DNA from: Ceratotherium simum simum
Taxonomy: Eukaryota; Chordata; Mammalia; Perissodactyla; Rhinocerotidae
NCBI RefSeq assembly: GCF_000283155.1
Contig: NW_004454216.1
Location: forward strand, 8,976,614-9,040,613
Direction: 5' to 3'
DNA: 64,000 nt
Position numbers and translations under genes: made by a program. Shown one piece after another: positions 58,201-64,000 of the stretch. How positions within the stretch are numbered: the first letter of the stretch is position 1; every line of letters begins with the position of its first letter. The notes beneath the pieces are model-generated. The model was given only the letters and a program-made list of their open reading frames with translations, was not told the origin of the DNA and made no database searches.

Positions 58201-61200
58201 ATCGATTAAATAAGACCAACACCTTACATCCTGATAGAAGATTTTAAGTCTCCTTCTTGCTGATACTGTCTGTTAACTACAGATTAACCACAGACACTTA
58301 GTCTTCCTCAGGAAGTAGTCTCTGCTTCCCTCTCATGCTTACCTCAAAACTCTGCTTAAGTTACAGACTAGAATGTACCCTTAACAAAAAAAGACAGTCT
58401 CCGAGCCTTGTGGATAGAACTTTACCAGGCACTCTTCAAAGAACAGACTTATGGGTAGAGGCTTCAGAGCTGACATTATGTAAAGTATGAGACGGTCCTA
58501 GGCAGCTAAATCAGAATTTCAGGACTTCTTTTATTCCAGAAATAGATGACTTCATGAAATCAAATTAATGAGCCAAGATGCAGAGGACTAAGAATTAATT
58601 ACATAGAACTGGTTGAACTGATACCAGAAATCTCCTTTCTAAATGAGGATATGTGTTTTGGAAAATTATTGGTATTATTTTTAATGTTCTATTTTCTGAT
58701 GGGAAAAACCTTTTAGTGTTCATCTTGATCTATTTCTAACCCTTAATTTAGTTGATTCTGATTTTGCAAATGAAATGGAACATTCTTTTAATGGTAGCTT
58801 GTTCTCCTTGGTCCCTCAGAATTCAGGAAGAAATATTTTTTCTGAGTCACTTTACTTTTTTTTGGGGTCAGGAAGATTGGCCCTGAGCTAACATCTGTTG
58901 CCAATCTTCCTCTTTTTGCTTGAGGAAGATTGTCCCTGAGTTAATATCTGTGCCAATCTTCCTCTTTTTGCTTGAGGAAGATTGTTGCTGAGCTAACATC
59001 TGTGCCAATCTTCCTCTAGTTTGTATATGGGATGCAGCCGCTGCATGGCCCGAGGAGCGGTGTAGGTCCACGCCCAGGATCCAGGCCTGGGAACCCGGGC
59101 TGCCAAAGTGGAGTGTGGGAACTTAACCACTAAGCGAGTAACTTTACTTCTAATGGCAATAAGATTATTTGCACAGGCTCAATAAGAATCTGTCCTCCCT
59201 TTTACTGGGATGTAGACTACACAACAGACGCCAAACCTAGAGTGTCATATTTAAAAATAAGCCTCATTTCATCAGATACAAGGCCATTATTAAGGAAAAA
59301 GGGTCATAACTTCATATTTGGAGCCAATATCTGCAAAGGCTCTCCCAAGAAGTTGAACTAGGACCTGTTTGTAGCTTACAGGGTACCAACCTTACAGGCA
59401 GTAAGGAAGGTCACTTTTTGGATTGCCAGGAACCTTAGCATATTTGAGGAAACTAGAGGAAAGAGAAATTCACCAACACTTATATGTGCTAAAGATGAAA
59501 CCTGGTGGAGATGAATTTCTTCAGTTTGGTTTCCTATTCTTGGAACAGAAGAGTAAATAAGAGCATTTAAGGAAGATCTCTGGAGTAATGGAAGCCTTTG
59601 AAATGCTCTCCTAGATTCCTTAATAAATTATCAGATAGAAGTTAATTCTCTGGCTTTATAATAACAGTTGTTCAGCACAGTATAGTGCTAGATTTGCTAT
59701 CTATACACACGAAGGCTTTTATATGCTAATTAAAACTTCTTCTGAACTTATGTCAGTGAATCAAGCCCAAACACAATGCCTTTTTGTTACCATGAAAAAT
59801 CTTTGGAGATTATTTATGACAATAAAGGGAACTGTCATACTGGAGCACTGTCTAACAGACCCACCCATGGAATATTGAATTCTCTAGGGGTATGCACATT
59901 AATTCACTATTATTGATTAGGATATTTGGAAACTCTGTAAGGATAGACATCAACTTATCAAAAACTATGAGTGATGCAAATGATTCTTTCTCTAAAATTT
60001 TAAATAAATTTTGTCCTGTATAGATGCAAATAATTTCTGTTCATTATGATCCAAAGGTTACAATTTTGTTGTCCTGTAGAGCATTAACTACTTTTGTATG
60101 TGACTCAGAAATCTTACTCCAGCATACTTTGTTTTAGTAACTAAAATACTTTTGATACTCCTATACTTCAGTAAACCAGCTTTACCATCCTGCTGATTCC
60201 TTCATCAAGGAAATAATTAATCATTAATGAATCCAAATAATTTCTGATATGAGTTCATCCCCCCCCAAAAAACAAAAAACCTCTGCTTAAAAGAGAATAG
60301 AAAAATGCATCAGTTTGTTCTCATTCATTAGTGGGACTCATGTTTCTTCCTTTCTTATTATTTTCAATATTTCCCACAATAAGCATAAATCCATTTTAAA
60401 CAGAAAAAGATAACTCAATAAATTTTGTGAGTATGTGTGGTTTGGAGTCACTGTATGTACTAAGACATGGCTGAAGGTTTATGGTGAGTGTGTAAAGCAC
60501 AGAAGAAAGGTTGAGCATCACTGAAGCAACCTTTCAACTTTCTAGACAACTTTCCATACAGAAAAATTTACTGCCTAACTCCTGATGAGTCGTGATTTCA
60601 CTGATTATTTCCATCATACATTTGCACACGCAAATTTGATGATATAAATAATACAAATGAGTGTTTCCTCATAGGCTTAAAGAAAAAGTCTGTAAGACAT
60701 AAGAAATTCAGTAAAATTCACAACTACCTTTGTTAGGTTTATCAAGAATTTATACTTGTGAGAACTCTGCAGAGCAACTTATTATAACATTAGGCACACG
60801 CAGGCCCTCAAAATACCCACACGTGACTAATAATATCGATCTGGGAAGAGGAGGGATAGCAGGAGAAAATCTAGGAAGGAACACCAGTGGCTGGTGCACA
60901 TGGAAATTCTACAGGCCCACATATATCCTTGGAGTTTGTCTCCAAGAAGCTGTTCAATGAAACAGTGAGGTCAAGTCGGATGAAGATTACCAATCGCTCC
61001 ATCTCCTGCTCCCTGAGTCTCTCCTCCCTCTGCCGCCGGTGATAATCCATCAGGTCCTCGCGTCCTGAAATGGAGCTAATGCTGCTTTTCCGTTCCCGAA
61101 GGACAGGCTGGGGAGTTCCTGAGGCCTGTCTGAGGCTGTCCAAATCTGCATCATCAAACTCGACAGATCCACAAGAGAAGTTCCTCCTGGCCACAAACAC

Positions 61201-62339
61201 TCTGTCTGGCTCTCCGGGAGGAAGTGAATGATCCGGGCTGGTCCCCGAGTAGGGAGCCCTATCAAGGTCATCAGAGGTACAGGAGGAGGTGGAGGCCAGA
61301 AGCATCTTCCGGGCCACTCGAGGACTGGCAGGGATGCTGAGGGTGGAACTTACATAAGGACTGCCCTCAGACGCGGAGGTTTTATAGGGTAAAGCCCCTG
61401 AGCTCAAAGAAGAAAAATTCAGGTAATTGTCGTTGTCTACTATGCTATGAGGTAGATCCTTTTCCCCCAGTTTCGTTCGTTTGGAATTGCCCAGAGAGTT
61501 TCTCGGAGGCAAGCTGAGAGGCGTCAGCTGGTTCTCCGTGGCCCTGTGCAACCTGGGGAGAGACCGGCTATAGGCTCCCATATGGCTCAGGCTGCCGCCC
61601 GAATACTTCCTCGTTCTTCCACTGATGTTTTCAGACGCCAGCTCTTTGTGTCTGGCAGACCTGGGCTGAAGCATCAGGTTGTCCTGCATGCTCATTTTCC
61701 GGGCTTGCTTTGGGCTTGACGGCATGCTTGCCGCCCCTGATCTGCTGATGGGAGGGGGGCCAGTGTCACTCAGCGAACTGCCATTCCACATGGCCAGGAG
61801 CGAGCCAGACACTTTTCGGCCTTCCAGCCCTCCGAGAAAGTAGACATTGTCATGGGATTTATTCCTTGAGCTGTATTTGGAATAGGGGGGCTTCTCTGAG
61901 AGCCTCAGGGGCCTTTCACTGTCCCGGCCAGTATAAGGATCAAAGTCCGCTCTCCCAAGTGGATACCCACTGAGGGAAGGCGAAGTGCTGAGTAAAGGAG
62001 TGGGAGGTTTCATGGAAATACTTTTGTCAGTTCCATCGCAAGAGAACTGCTTGCTTCCCTGGATTTTGGCCAAGGAGGGGCTACTTCTGACACTGGTTCC
62101 CAGGGGAGAAGGGCTTCTCTTAGCAGGCACAGGTTGTGAGAGGGTTAAATAGGAGCCGGAATAGTCTCCGTTGGCTTTAAATCTCAGACTGGAAGAATAT
62201 TTCTTTGGGCTCAGGCTCTCCATCATGTTTTGGAAATCGTTCTCGAGGGAATTTGCCGCCAAGTCTGCCTCTAAGCTACCATTCTGTAAATCCAGCTGCT
62301 TTTGCATGTGGCTGTGCTCTGCCATAATCTTGTTGGAAT
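6498..62339 (-). CDS. PHLDB2: PHLDB2 (LL5-beta), partial gene, eleven coding exons
   Basis: This gene encodes the phosphoinositide-binding scaffold LL5-beta. The known protein sits at the basal cell cortex through its C-terminal PH domain. There it recruits CLASP1/2, ELKS and liprins to hold microtubule plus ends, binds filamin, and helps cluster acetylcholine receptors at the neuromuscular junction. Recognition rests on exon-by-exon agreement with the human protein as I remember it, for example NLEELEQKIKDINDQMDES and EHESRLDEEKENLTQQLL. All eleven exons have GT-AG borders, and the reading frame is continuous for 957 codons plus one base with no stop. Every exon joined here after the first starts in phase 0. 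The last ~295 residues, with the third coiled coil and PH domain, are off the window below base 1, and the noncoding first exon lies above 64000. No frameshift or stop was seen, so the gene looks functional. Confidence 0.97.
6598..7804. other. Intron between coding exons 10 and 11
   Basis: This 1.2-kb intron holds a MIR SINE near its middle and otherwise unremarkable sequence. No further exon was seen. Confidence 0.85.
7250..7490 (+). mobile_element. MIR SINE
   Basis: It shows the MIR core in order: cactgctgaccagctg, cttgggctagtcacttagcttc, ctttacaccttagtttatccatatgtacaatggggataataa, and the 3' gtcaggctcatagaaatgcctcaataaatatttg. It is ancient and diverged. Confidence 0.85.
7805..7945 (-). 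CDS. PHLDB2: PHLDB2 coding exon 10 (residues 878-924)
   Basis: The acceptor is ttaaag, behind a weak, interrupted pyrimidine tract, and the donor is gtagga; 141 bp, phase 0-0. The product starts HFRSLEERKKQHKEGLYLSD and continues with TLPRKKT and a Ser-rich stretch to RSTAPK. It is a conserved basic and serine-rich linker in the family. Confidence 0.95.
9155..9350 (+). mobile_element. MIR SINE remnant
   Basis: The MIR-type series tgtgaccttggacaagctaa, cttcagttccctaaatgt and a degenerate 3' half (gacacatagcaag) are visible. Confidence 0.65.
9756..9938 (-). CDS. PHLDB2: Candidate in-frame PHLDB2 cassette exon (61 codons, proline-rich plus polyQ)
   Basis: On the minus strand there is a pyrimidine-rich tract (ctttttctttctcct) and an aag acceptor ending at base 9939. 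A stop-free 183 bp follows, then the donor gtaatt after CAACAG. Both ends are phase 0, so it could be inserted between coding exons 9 and 10 without shifting the frame. The product is Pro-rich, carries TPPPLPAKKHRR (a PxxPxxK-type SH3 ligand pattern), and ends in six glutamines encoded by a short CAG/CAA run. I do not recall this segment in the canonical human protein. The alternative is that it is chance splice-like sequence. RNA evidence would decide. Confidence 0.5.
10558..10701 (-). CDS. PHLDB2: PHLDB2 coding exon 9 (residues 830-877)
   Basis: The acceptor is ttttag and the donor gtgtgt; 144 bp, phase 0-0. The product starts GYISVNEINEPCGNSTNLSP and ends in an Ala/Thr/Val-rich stretch, LVSQPQNKE. 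This matches the human segment between the coiled coils with a few substitutions, as expected for an unstructured linker. Confidence 0.95.
11324..11360. repeat. GT/AC microsatellite
   Basis: A short (TG)n passes through gcacgcgcac into an uninterrupted (AC)n of about 12 units. Confidence 0.95.
12184..12203. repeat. AG microsatellite
   Basis: About nine AG units, followed by more purine-rich sequence. Confidence 0.9.
12480..13060 (+). mobile_element. LINE-2 (L2) remnant
   Basis: The phrases gataatgtcacctccctgcttaaaac, gctggtttcccatc and acacacaaggcttggcccctgtccacc follow the L2 3' region in sense order. It is ancient and diverged, and the borders are approximate. Confidence 0.65.
13697..13728. 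repeat. AC microsatellite
   Basis: About 16 uninterrupted AC units, about 200 bp on the 3' side of coding exon 8 in transcript terms, so it is likely to be length-polymorphic. Confidence 0.95.
13926..14015 (-). CDS. PHLDB2: PHLDB2 coding exon 8 (residues 800-829)
   Basis: The acceptor is cttcag and the donor gtaagc; 90 bp, phase 0-0. The product is EKENLCNLEKKYSSLSGGKG followed by a short loop ending NPNTLKE. It closes the coiled coil and opens the second disordered region. It lies just beside an old antisense L1 remnant, which starts about 40 bases upstream of the acceptor in the direction of transcription. Confidence 0.96.
14016..15449. other. Intron between coding exons 7 and 8
   Basis: A 1.4-kb intron whose first 0.55 kb by coordinate is an antisense L1 remnant. 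14566-15449 shows no recognisable element. Confidence 0.8.
14056..14565 (-). mobile_element. L1 ORF2 3' fragment
   Basis: Read on the minus strand, the segment runs from agatc.atggaaccaaacagag through ggaaagtctt.ccaacaaatgg to gcaaaagacttgaat and atgaaaaaatattcaacatc. This is the order of the C-terminal part of L1 ORF2. It is truncated at both ends and lies in sense orientation with PHLDB2. Confidence 0.85.
15450..15560 (-). CDS. PHLDB2: PHLDB2 coding exon 7: coiled coil (residues 763-799)
   Basis: The acceptor is ctccag and the donor is the consensus gtaagt; 111 bp, phase 0-0. The product starts EKISALKKQANHIVQQAQRE and ends NNLIMMLQK. The last codon is AAA (Lys), where I recall Arg in human; this is a conservative change. 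Confidence 0.96.
15561..16519. other. Intron between coding exons 6 and 7
   Basis: A 959-bp intron. A stretch at about 15950-16095 (gcgtgattttaaactctgg ... gctttgagaactattg) faintly resembles a MER5/MER20-type DNA transposon, but I cannot confirm it. The rest is unremarkable. Confidence 0.7.
16520..16675 (-). CDS. PHLDB2: PHLDB2 coding exon 6: coiled coil (residues 711-762)
   Basis: The acceptor is ccaaag and the donor gtactt; 156 bp, phase 0-0. The product starts DADLLDVESKHFEDLEFQQL and ends EYQRNIVTRK. The Leu and acidic/basic pattern is that of the second central coiled-coil segment, and it matches the human protein almost exactly. Confidence 0.96.
16676..21976. other. Intron between coding exons 5 and 6
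   Basis: A 5.3-kb intron with strikingly few recognisable repeats: one MIR-like remnant near 19385 and AT-rich patches (17270-17365). 17400-19380 and 19480-21976 show nothing I can name. The low repeat content may reflect age or regulatory constraint, but sequence alone does not show which. Confidence 0.75.
19385..19475 (+). mobile_element. MIR-like remnant
   Basis: The series cattttat.tacgaggatatggaggacc.agagggtgaatgacttgtccaag with gatggtagagcca resembles the widespread ancient mammalian MIR-type motif. The family call is uncertain. Confidence 0.45.
21977..22105 (-). CDS. PHLDB2: PHLDB2 coding exon 5: 43-codon exon, probably alternatively spliced (residues 668-710)
   Basis: The acceptor is cttcag and the donor gtcagt, with C rather than A or G at the third intron base. 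The exon is 129 bp, exactly 43 codons, phase 0-0. The product runs from EKVKLDAEREKLERLQELY to QLQQQLKR and is coiled coil. As I remember, the two common human isoforms differ by 43 residues (about 1,253 and 1,210). That equals this exon, so I infer it is the skipped one; skipping keeps the frame. Confidence 0.95.
24539..24612. repeat. Imperfect tandem duplication, two 37-bp copies
   Basis: Copies at 24539-24575 and 24576-24612 share taata.t..tctcttctatttattgc and then diverge slightly (ccaggaagtttt against aaaggaaaatta). Confidence 0.8.
25346..25525 (-). mobile_element. MER5-like nonautonomous hAT DNA transposon
   Basis: The left end, gtggttcttggccctgacc...acagaataacctggggagcttg, and the right end, atgcagccaggttgagaa, are inverted relatives, with cccaggcctcca and attttaaaaatctctcc between them. 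This is the layout of the Charlie-derived MER5 family. Orientation is uncertain. Confidence 0.75.
28370..28565. repeat. AT-rich low-complexity block
   Basis: Runs of TATATA and AAATAT-like words over about 200 bp, densest from 28485. Confidence 0.8.
29568..29860 (-). mobile_element. ERE SINE, composite form
   Basis: On the minus strand it begins with gggccggccccgtggtttagcgg, has a B-box ggttcggatccca, then the caactagaaggatgtgcaac body, the actggggcttt segment and two aagatnnnc/ttagctcag tail units before the T/A run. A taattta target duplication flanks it (near 29539 and 29861). Confidence 0.93.
30411..30522 (+). mobile_element. L1 3' end remnant
   Basis: The 3' UTR words attgtggtgatcattttgcaa, atatcaaatcatta.gttgta and gtcaattatacctcaat precede an A tail, in L1 order. 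Confidence 0.8.
31005..31226 (+). mobile_element. ERE SINE, short-body form
   Basis: The head ggccggccccgtggctt and B-box gggttcggatcccggg are followed by the gcaactagaaggatgtgcag body and a ggggctttgggggaaaaataaata tail. An exact 14-bp target duplication (agaaaatcgtctga) lies at 30991-31004 and 31227-31240, so the copy is fairly young. Confidence 0.97.
33512..33649 (-). CDS. PHLDB2: PHLDB2 coding exon 4: coiled coil (residues 622-667)
   Basis: The acceptor is cctcag and the donor gtaaaa; 138 bp, phase 0-0. The product starts LDMECALLDGEQKSETTELM and ends NIVGEKTK. It is strongly charged and helical, and continues the coiled coil of the previous exon without a break. Confidence 0.96.
33650..34706. 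other. Intron between coding exons 3 and 4
   Basis: A 1.06-kb intron with an L2 3' remnant at 34230-34385; nothing else is recognisable. Confidence 0.8.
34230..34385 (+). mobile_element. L2 3' end remnant
   Basis: The series ctcctccctggtttgcaagcctccagaaagctaggtctatgt and ctcctagtcaacaggctcagaaaatgtttgctggg follows the usual L2 3' end. Confidence 0.6.
34707..34850 (-). CDS. PHLDB2: PHLDB2 coding exon 3: start of central coiled coil (residues 574-621)
   Basis: The acceptor is ttgcag and the donor gtatac; 144 bp, phase 0-0. The product runs from TPEGISEEQKMQELAAMEE to QMDESSRE. The heptad-like spacing of Leu and Ile in ILNNLEELEQKIKDI marks the start of the central coiled coil used for self-association and partner binding in the family. 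It matches the human protein at nearly every position I recall. Confidence 0.96.
35095..35195 (+). mobile_element. MIR-like remnant
   Basis: The words cagatgaggaagctgtggtccatagagat.gtagtgacttctctaaggtta and gcagagactagaatctaga resemble the same ancient family as the element near 19385. Confidence 0.45.
37265..37407 (+). mobile_element. L1 3' end remnant
   Basis: gaggtgatggatgttaactga, attgtggtaatcatttcaca and tgtcaattctacctcaataaa occur in the order of an L1 3' UTR. Confidence 0.8.
37750..37993 (+). mobile_element. ERE SINE, long-body form
   Basis: The head gggccggcctggtggcgtggtgg and the cgggcatggac body lead to aaaatagaggaggactgg and two tail units, then an A tract. The repeated aaaagattcttct at the left edge (to 37748) and right edge (to 38011) is the target duplication. 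Confidence 0.95.
39270..40165 (+). mobile_element. Old decayed L1, 3' part
   Basis: Words in L1 order include aaaaaatgggcaaagaacatgaa, tatgaaaagatgcccaact, actgttagtgaaaacgtcacctgg, tgacctagcaattccacatt and agcca.ttaaaaagaatgaggtagagctgtg, then a 3' UTR-like tail. Divergence is high. The left border is approximate. Confidence 0.75.
40322..40705 (-). CDS. PHLDB2: PHLDB2 coding exon 2 (residues 446-573)
   Basis: The acceptor is gttccag and the product starts ERQRLETILSLCAEY. The exon is 384 bp, phase 0 at both ends, with donor gtacag at 40316-40321. It encodes a short charged helix (KINKELEKLQLSDEES) and then a Ser-rich stretch with a TPPPPSSAF proline run, ending YLSILPK. This links the disordered N-terminus to the first long coiled coil. 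Confidence 0.96.
40930..41005 (+). mobile_element. L2 3' tip remnant
   Basis: cccagtgccgatcctagcacacagcagcactcagtaagccattt resembles the L2 3' terminus. It is short, and it lies just left of an ERE. Confidence 0.45.
41029..41265 (-). mobile_element. ERE SINE, long-body form
   Basis: The minus-strand head is gggcccggcccggtggcatag, with a long body and two tail units. The 12-bp target duplication tcaaaggttttt is present at 41017-41028 and 41266-41277. Confidence 0.96.
42286..42444 (-). CDS. Candidate alternative first coding exon in the long intron
   Basis: Reading the minus strand, an ATG at 42442-42444 opens a 53-codon frame that ends CFRGQ at a good donor (cag|gtaaaa, donor bases 42284-42285). 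The frame ends in phase 0, so it could join coding exon 2 (ERQRLE...) directly and give a PHLDB2 form lacking the 445-residue N-terminus. It lies in a small GC- and CpG-richer patch (42355-42450) inside an AT-rich intron. The product, rich in Arg and Gly, is not one I recognise. A run of seven cytosines near 42304 makes the frame sensitive to length error. This is a prediction from sequence pattern only. Confidence 0.25.
42355..42450. promoter_or_regulatory. Small CpG-richer patch, possible intronic promoter
   Basis: About six CpG sites fall in some 90 bp that is visibly C- and G-rich, inside an intron that is otherwise AT-rich and CpG-poor. It overlaps the start of the candidate alternative first exon. 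No clear TATA or initiator is seen. It could equally be chance composition. Confidence 0.25.
43896..44085 (-). mobile_element. ERE SINE, single tail unit
   Basis: The minus-strand copy keeps the head (gggccagcccagtggcttag) and one tail unit, followed by a long A tract (T on plus). An exact 14-bp target duplication, gtgtgcaattcttt, lies at 43882-43895 and 44086-44099. Confidence 0.97.
44540..44840 (+). mobile_element. Ancient dispersed repeat (L2-like), uncertain family
   Basis: The words cagtaatatgctggggatacaaagatgaaaaaagacagcatttct and gagagtggtgga recall the widespread ancient mammalian repeat containing ctggggatacaaagatgaataagacag. The family is not certain. Confidence 0.35.
45345..45590 (+). 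mobile_element. MLT-like LTR remnant
   Basis: ccagatggtgttggctccaccagcctgg, ggaaacatggagcagggg and ttgttttaagtctctgagat resemble the 3' half of a mammalian LTR of MaLR type. The boundaries and the family are uncertain. Confidence 0.45.
45705..46300 (+). mobile_element. LTR-like repeat with polyadenylation signal
   Basis: About 600 bp with the layout of a solo LTR: a unique-looking body, AATAAA at 46150-46155, then atagctttcagtgggttctgtaag and a tail with ttggtgtcagatgtgagggcagtctt. I recognise the tail as a dispersed mammalian repeat but cannot name the family. It is sense to the plus strand and has no coding content. Confidence 0.5.
46992..47290 (+). mobile_element. MIR SINE with an internal insertion
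   Basis: The MIR core is clear: gagcttgaactctggagccagactgcttgggtttgaat, gccctgggcaagtcatttagcttctctgag and gggtggtcatgaggatta, then ggctggcactagaatggtgtctggg. Between the last two, about 50 bp of unrelated AT-rich DNA is inserted at 47170-47230. Confidence 0.88.
47885..48155 (+). mobile_element. MIR SINE
   Basis: ctggcacttaccagacctat, gtctctactacctggtctgtaaaacagagatgataatatta.cgcctaccctgggg and cacatagtaggtgctcagtgtttg follow the MIR consensus order. Confidence 0.82.
48925..49060. repeat. AT-rich low-complexity block
   Basis: Mostly A and T, with tatata and ataatatat words. Confidence 0.85.
49999..50291 (+). mobile_element. ERE SINE, composite form
   Basis: The head tgccgaccccgtggcttagcgg and the caactagaaggatgtgcaac body with actggggcttt are followed by two long-form tail units. 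The target duplication aaaaagaagttggtag at 49983-49998 and 50292-50307 is exact (16 bp). Confidence 0.97.
51195..51545 (+). mobile_element. L1M-type 3' UTR remnant
   Basis: The series gagcggttgccaggggtaatgg, ggctataaaaggacaac, gttccgtatcttgactgtg, gcaagatgttagcactgg and tctacaattacctcaaaa is the old L1 3' UTR in sense order. Confidence 0.8.
52062..52284 (+). mobile_element. ERE SINE, short-body form
   Basis: It has the head gggccggctccgtggcttagcgg, the B-box gggttcggatcccggg, the gcaactagaaggatgtgaac body and a very long A tail. The target duplication aagatgcg extends into the A tract (ends at 52061 and 52299). Confidence 0.96.
54123..54388 (-). mobile_element. ERE SINE, long-body form
   Basis: The minus-strand head is gtggtcggcccagtggcatag, with a long body and two tail units. 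The 11-bp target duplication ttcaccttttc is exact at 54112-54122 and 54389-54399. Confidence 0.96.
58860..59135 (-). mobile_element. ERE SINE, head truncated, three tail units
   Basis: On the minus strand the copy starts at the cttagtggttaag part of the head, without the usual gggccggcccagtgg, and carries three tail units instead of two. The target duplication (gagtcactttactttt and gagtaactttacttct, 16 bp, 2 mismatches) directly abuts the shortened head, so the truncation dates from insertion. Confidence 0.93.
60991..62339 (-). CDS. PHLDB2: PHLDB2 coding exon 1: start codon and disordered N-terminus (residues 1-445)
   Basis: The exon begins after a tttacag acceptor at 62340-62346. It carries 14 bases of 5' UTR, then ATG at 62323-62325. 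It ends with codons for MERL before the donor gtaatc at 60985-60990, in phase 0. The start matches the family: the product opens MAEHSHMQKQLDLQNGSLEA, close to the human N-terminus. The 445 residues are rich in Ser, Pro and Gly and have no folded domain that I can see. They carry many SP and RxxS sites, such as SPSPLGTSVRSSPS and RERKSSISSISGRED, that suit phosphorylation. The end, DYHRRQREERLREQEMERL, is a charged helix that continues into the next exon. If the donor is not used, the frame stays open for 39 more codons to a stop at 60871-60873. Confidence 0.97.
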
Positions 62340-64000
62340 CTGTAAAGGAAAATAAATGAGAAAGTTTTACTTAACAAAGAAGATTTAAAAAGACCAATCA
62401 CTTGTCAGCCTACATCTGAACAAACAGCCCTGCAGTTTGACCTAACGTAATGAACAAACACAAACTCTGTTTGAGTCATACACCTGGTAAAAGTCTACCG
62501 CAAAATGAAGATGAACAAAGTCCACAGATTTGGGATGTATTTTGTGCAAAAGAAAAATAACCCAACCGGACATCAATGATATTTGAGAGGAACAAATCCC
62601 TATCCAAGTACGGGTGCAGGACGAGGCTGGTACATAAAAAAGACAATTTCCCTGTAGTGTTCTAGTCCTGGTGGACCGGACCACCTGCTTCCTGAGCACT
62701 TAGCAAACACCCAGAGGGGGAATGTAATGCATCTGCCTTTAGATGCCCCTGCTAGAATCATTAACTGCTCAGAAGCAAAGTCCTGAGGAAACAAAATTCA
62801 CATTCTGACAGAGAAAGAAAATGTTATGTTAGACACTGAATAATAACACGAGAGTTAGAAGATGGATTTTTAAAAGGGGAGTTCCCTAGGAGAGTTACCT
62901 TCTCAACAAGAAGACTAAATAAAGCTCCTGCAGCCATCAGAAAAAGGAAGGCAATCATAGAGGAAAGAGTGCTCCCCAAATTACTGCCAGAGTCAGGGTG
63001 GAGCATTTAAAAGCCTGAAACTGATGTATCCTTCCATTGCCGGGTACCCCAAATGCATCATGCTCATCCGTGATCTCAAACTCTCCTCTCACAGAAACAC
63101 CTTTCTCCCTCTTCTGTACTCATCTGAACCTACCCATTCTTCATGGCTCAGATTAGGACTCTATCTTCCATGATGAAAATCTTTTTAAAAATTTATGCAG
63201 CCATAAGAATACGTTTTGGACTCCAGTTTGAACAACATTAACTTAAGAAACTAAAGTTTCAGTCTATGAAAATGTCTTTTAATTACAAATTATCACAGCA
63301 AATGAGAAGGTTTATATTTCTAACCGATAAAAAGATTTCTTTTTAGATTATCAGTAAAGCAAAAACACAATTTAAACATTCTCATTGGACTCATGCACTG
63401 CTAAAACTGTTCTCCACCTCCTCAGGCACCTCAGATGCTAGTTATTGCATCTCTGGTCTATGCATAAACAGTGTCATTTACAGTTAGGAATTAATTTCAT
63501 AATGTGCTTGTATCTGTAACTGCAGCACAAGTTTAAGGAAGAGGTCATGTCTAGTATTTCTATCTCATCTCCGCCTTCTCCTGACTCCCACTGTCCCATA
63601 GGTGAGACATTCAATGAACACAGGTTTTCAATCACAGCCTTCCCCATTCCCTCCCAGCCACAGATAAGGATCTTCACCTTGCTTGCTCAGCCTCACAGAC
63701 TTCCTGGGCAAATTCAGGCAGCCTAATAAGGAACTGGTTCTTATCCACACGGTGGGGCCAAGAAACAGTCTGGCTGCTTAAATCCGAGGGATGGGCTGAG
63801 TACCCATCACCCCGTAAAGCTGCAGCTTCCCCCAACAAGATCTGCCCTGGGTTCCCTATCCTCCATTCCAGAGCCCTGCCCTGATGGATGAAAGCATCAT
63901 TTATCTTTTGAAGTGGACCTCAAAAAAAATTGAGGTTCTCCATTAAAATTGGCTCCCAGCTGGGATCTGGTCCTGCCATTTGGTTCTTGCCGGGTCTTTC
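62340..64000. other. Intron upstream of coding exon 1
   Basis: Unique intronic sequence to the window edge. The only named signal is the acceptor at 62340. No 5' exon, CpG island or recognisable repeat was identified, apart from a short MIR/L2-like phrase near 63120. Confidence 0.7.

Larger units (their letters stand above)
40706..60990. other. Intron between coding exons 1 and 2 (20.3 kb)
   Basis: It holds six ERE SINEs (starting at 41029, 43896, 49999, 52062, 54123 and 58860), two MIRs, two LTR-like pieces, an L1 3' remnant and an AT-rich block. I can name nothing in 41280-42280, 42660-43880, 44850-45340, 46310-46990, 47300-47880, 48155-48920, 49060-49980, 50310-51190, 51550-52045, 52300-54110, 54400-56160 and 59155-60990. 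The stretch 56160-58860 is discussed as a finding. Confidence 0.7.

Overview
The window is vertebrate nuclear DNA from an odd-toed ungulate (horse, rhinoceros or tapir group). The main evidence is ten copies of the tRNA-Ser-derived ERE SINE, a family limited to Perissodactyla, nearly all with intact target-site duplications. The background of L1, MIR, L2, MER5 and LTR-like remnants and the long AT-rich introns are typical of mammals. The sequence does not let me choose the species.

One protein-coding gene fills the window: PHLDB2 (LL5-beta), on the minus strand. I could place eleven coding exons, each with GT-AG splice sites and each joining in frame with the next. The start codon lies in the large exon at 60991-62339. 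Transcription then runs toward lower coordinates through exons at 40322-40705, 34707-34850, 33512-33649, 21977-22105, 16520-16675, 15450-15560, 13926-14015, 10558-10701, 7805-7945 and 6498-6597. Together they encode 957 codons plus one base. The human protein is about 1,253 residues, so the last quarter, including the C-terminal coiled coil and the PH domain, lies beyond base 1. The noncoding first exon and promoter lie beyond 64000. The part present covers the long disordered N-terminus and the central coiled-coil scaffold, which in the known protein supports cortical microtubule anchoring with CLASPs, ELKS and liprins.

The introns hold the rest. From base 1 to about 5911 there is a decayed, nearly complete L1 in antisense orientation to PHLDB2, with an ERE SINE nested in its reverse transcriptase. 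The 11.4-kb intron 22106-33511 and the 20.3-kb intron 40706-60990 carry most of the other SINEs, old L1 3' ends, MIRs and LTR-like pieces.

The observations most worth following are: an in-frame 183-bp candidate cassette exon at 9756-9938 with a proline-rich and polyglutamine product; a CpG-richer island with a candidate alternative first exon at 42286-42444 that would splice in frame to the second coding exon; and a 29-bp segment near 47187 that nearly duplicates a site 2.5 kb away and looks like a templated insertion inside a MIR. I found no prokaryotic-type system, CRISPR array or free-standing RNA gene.
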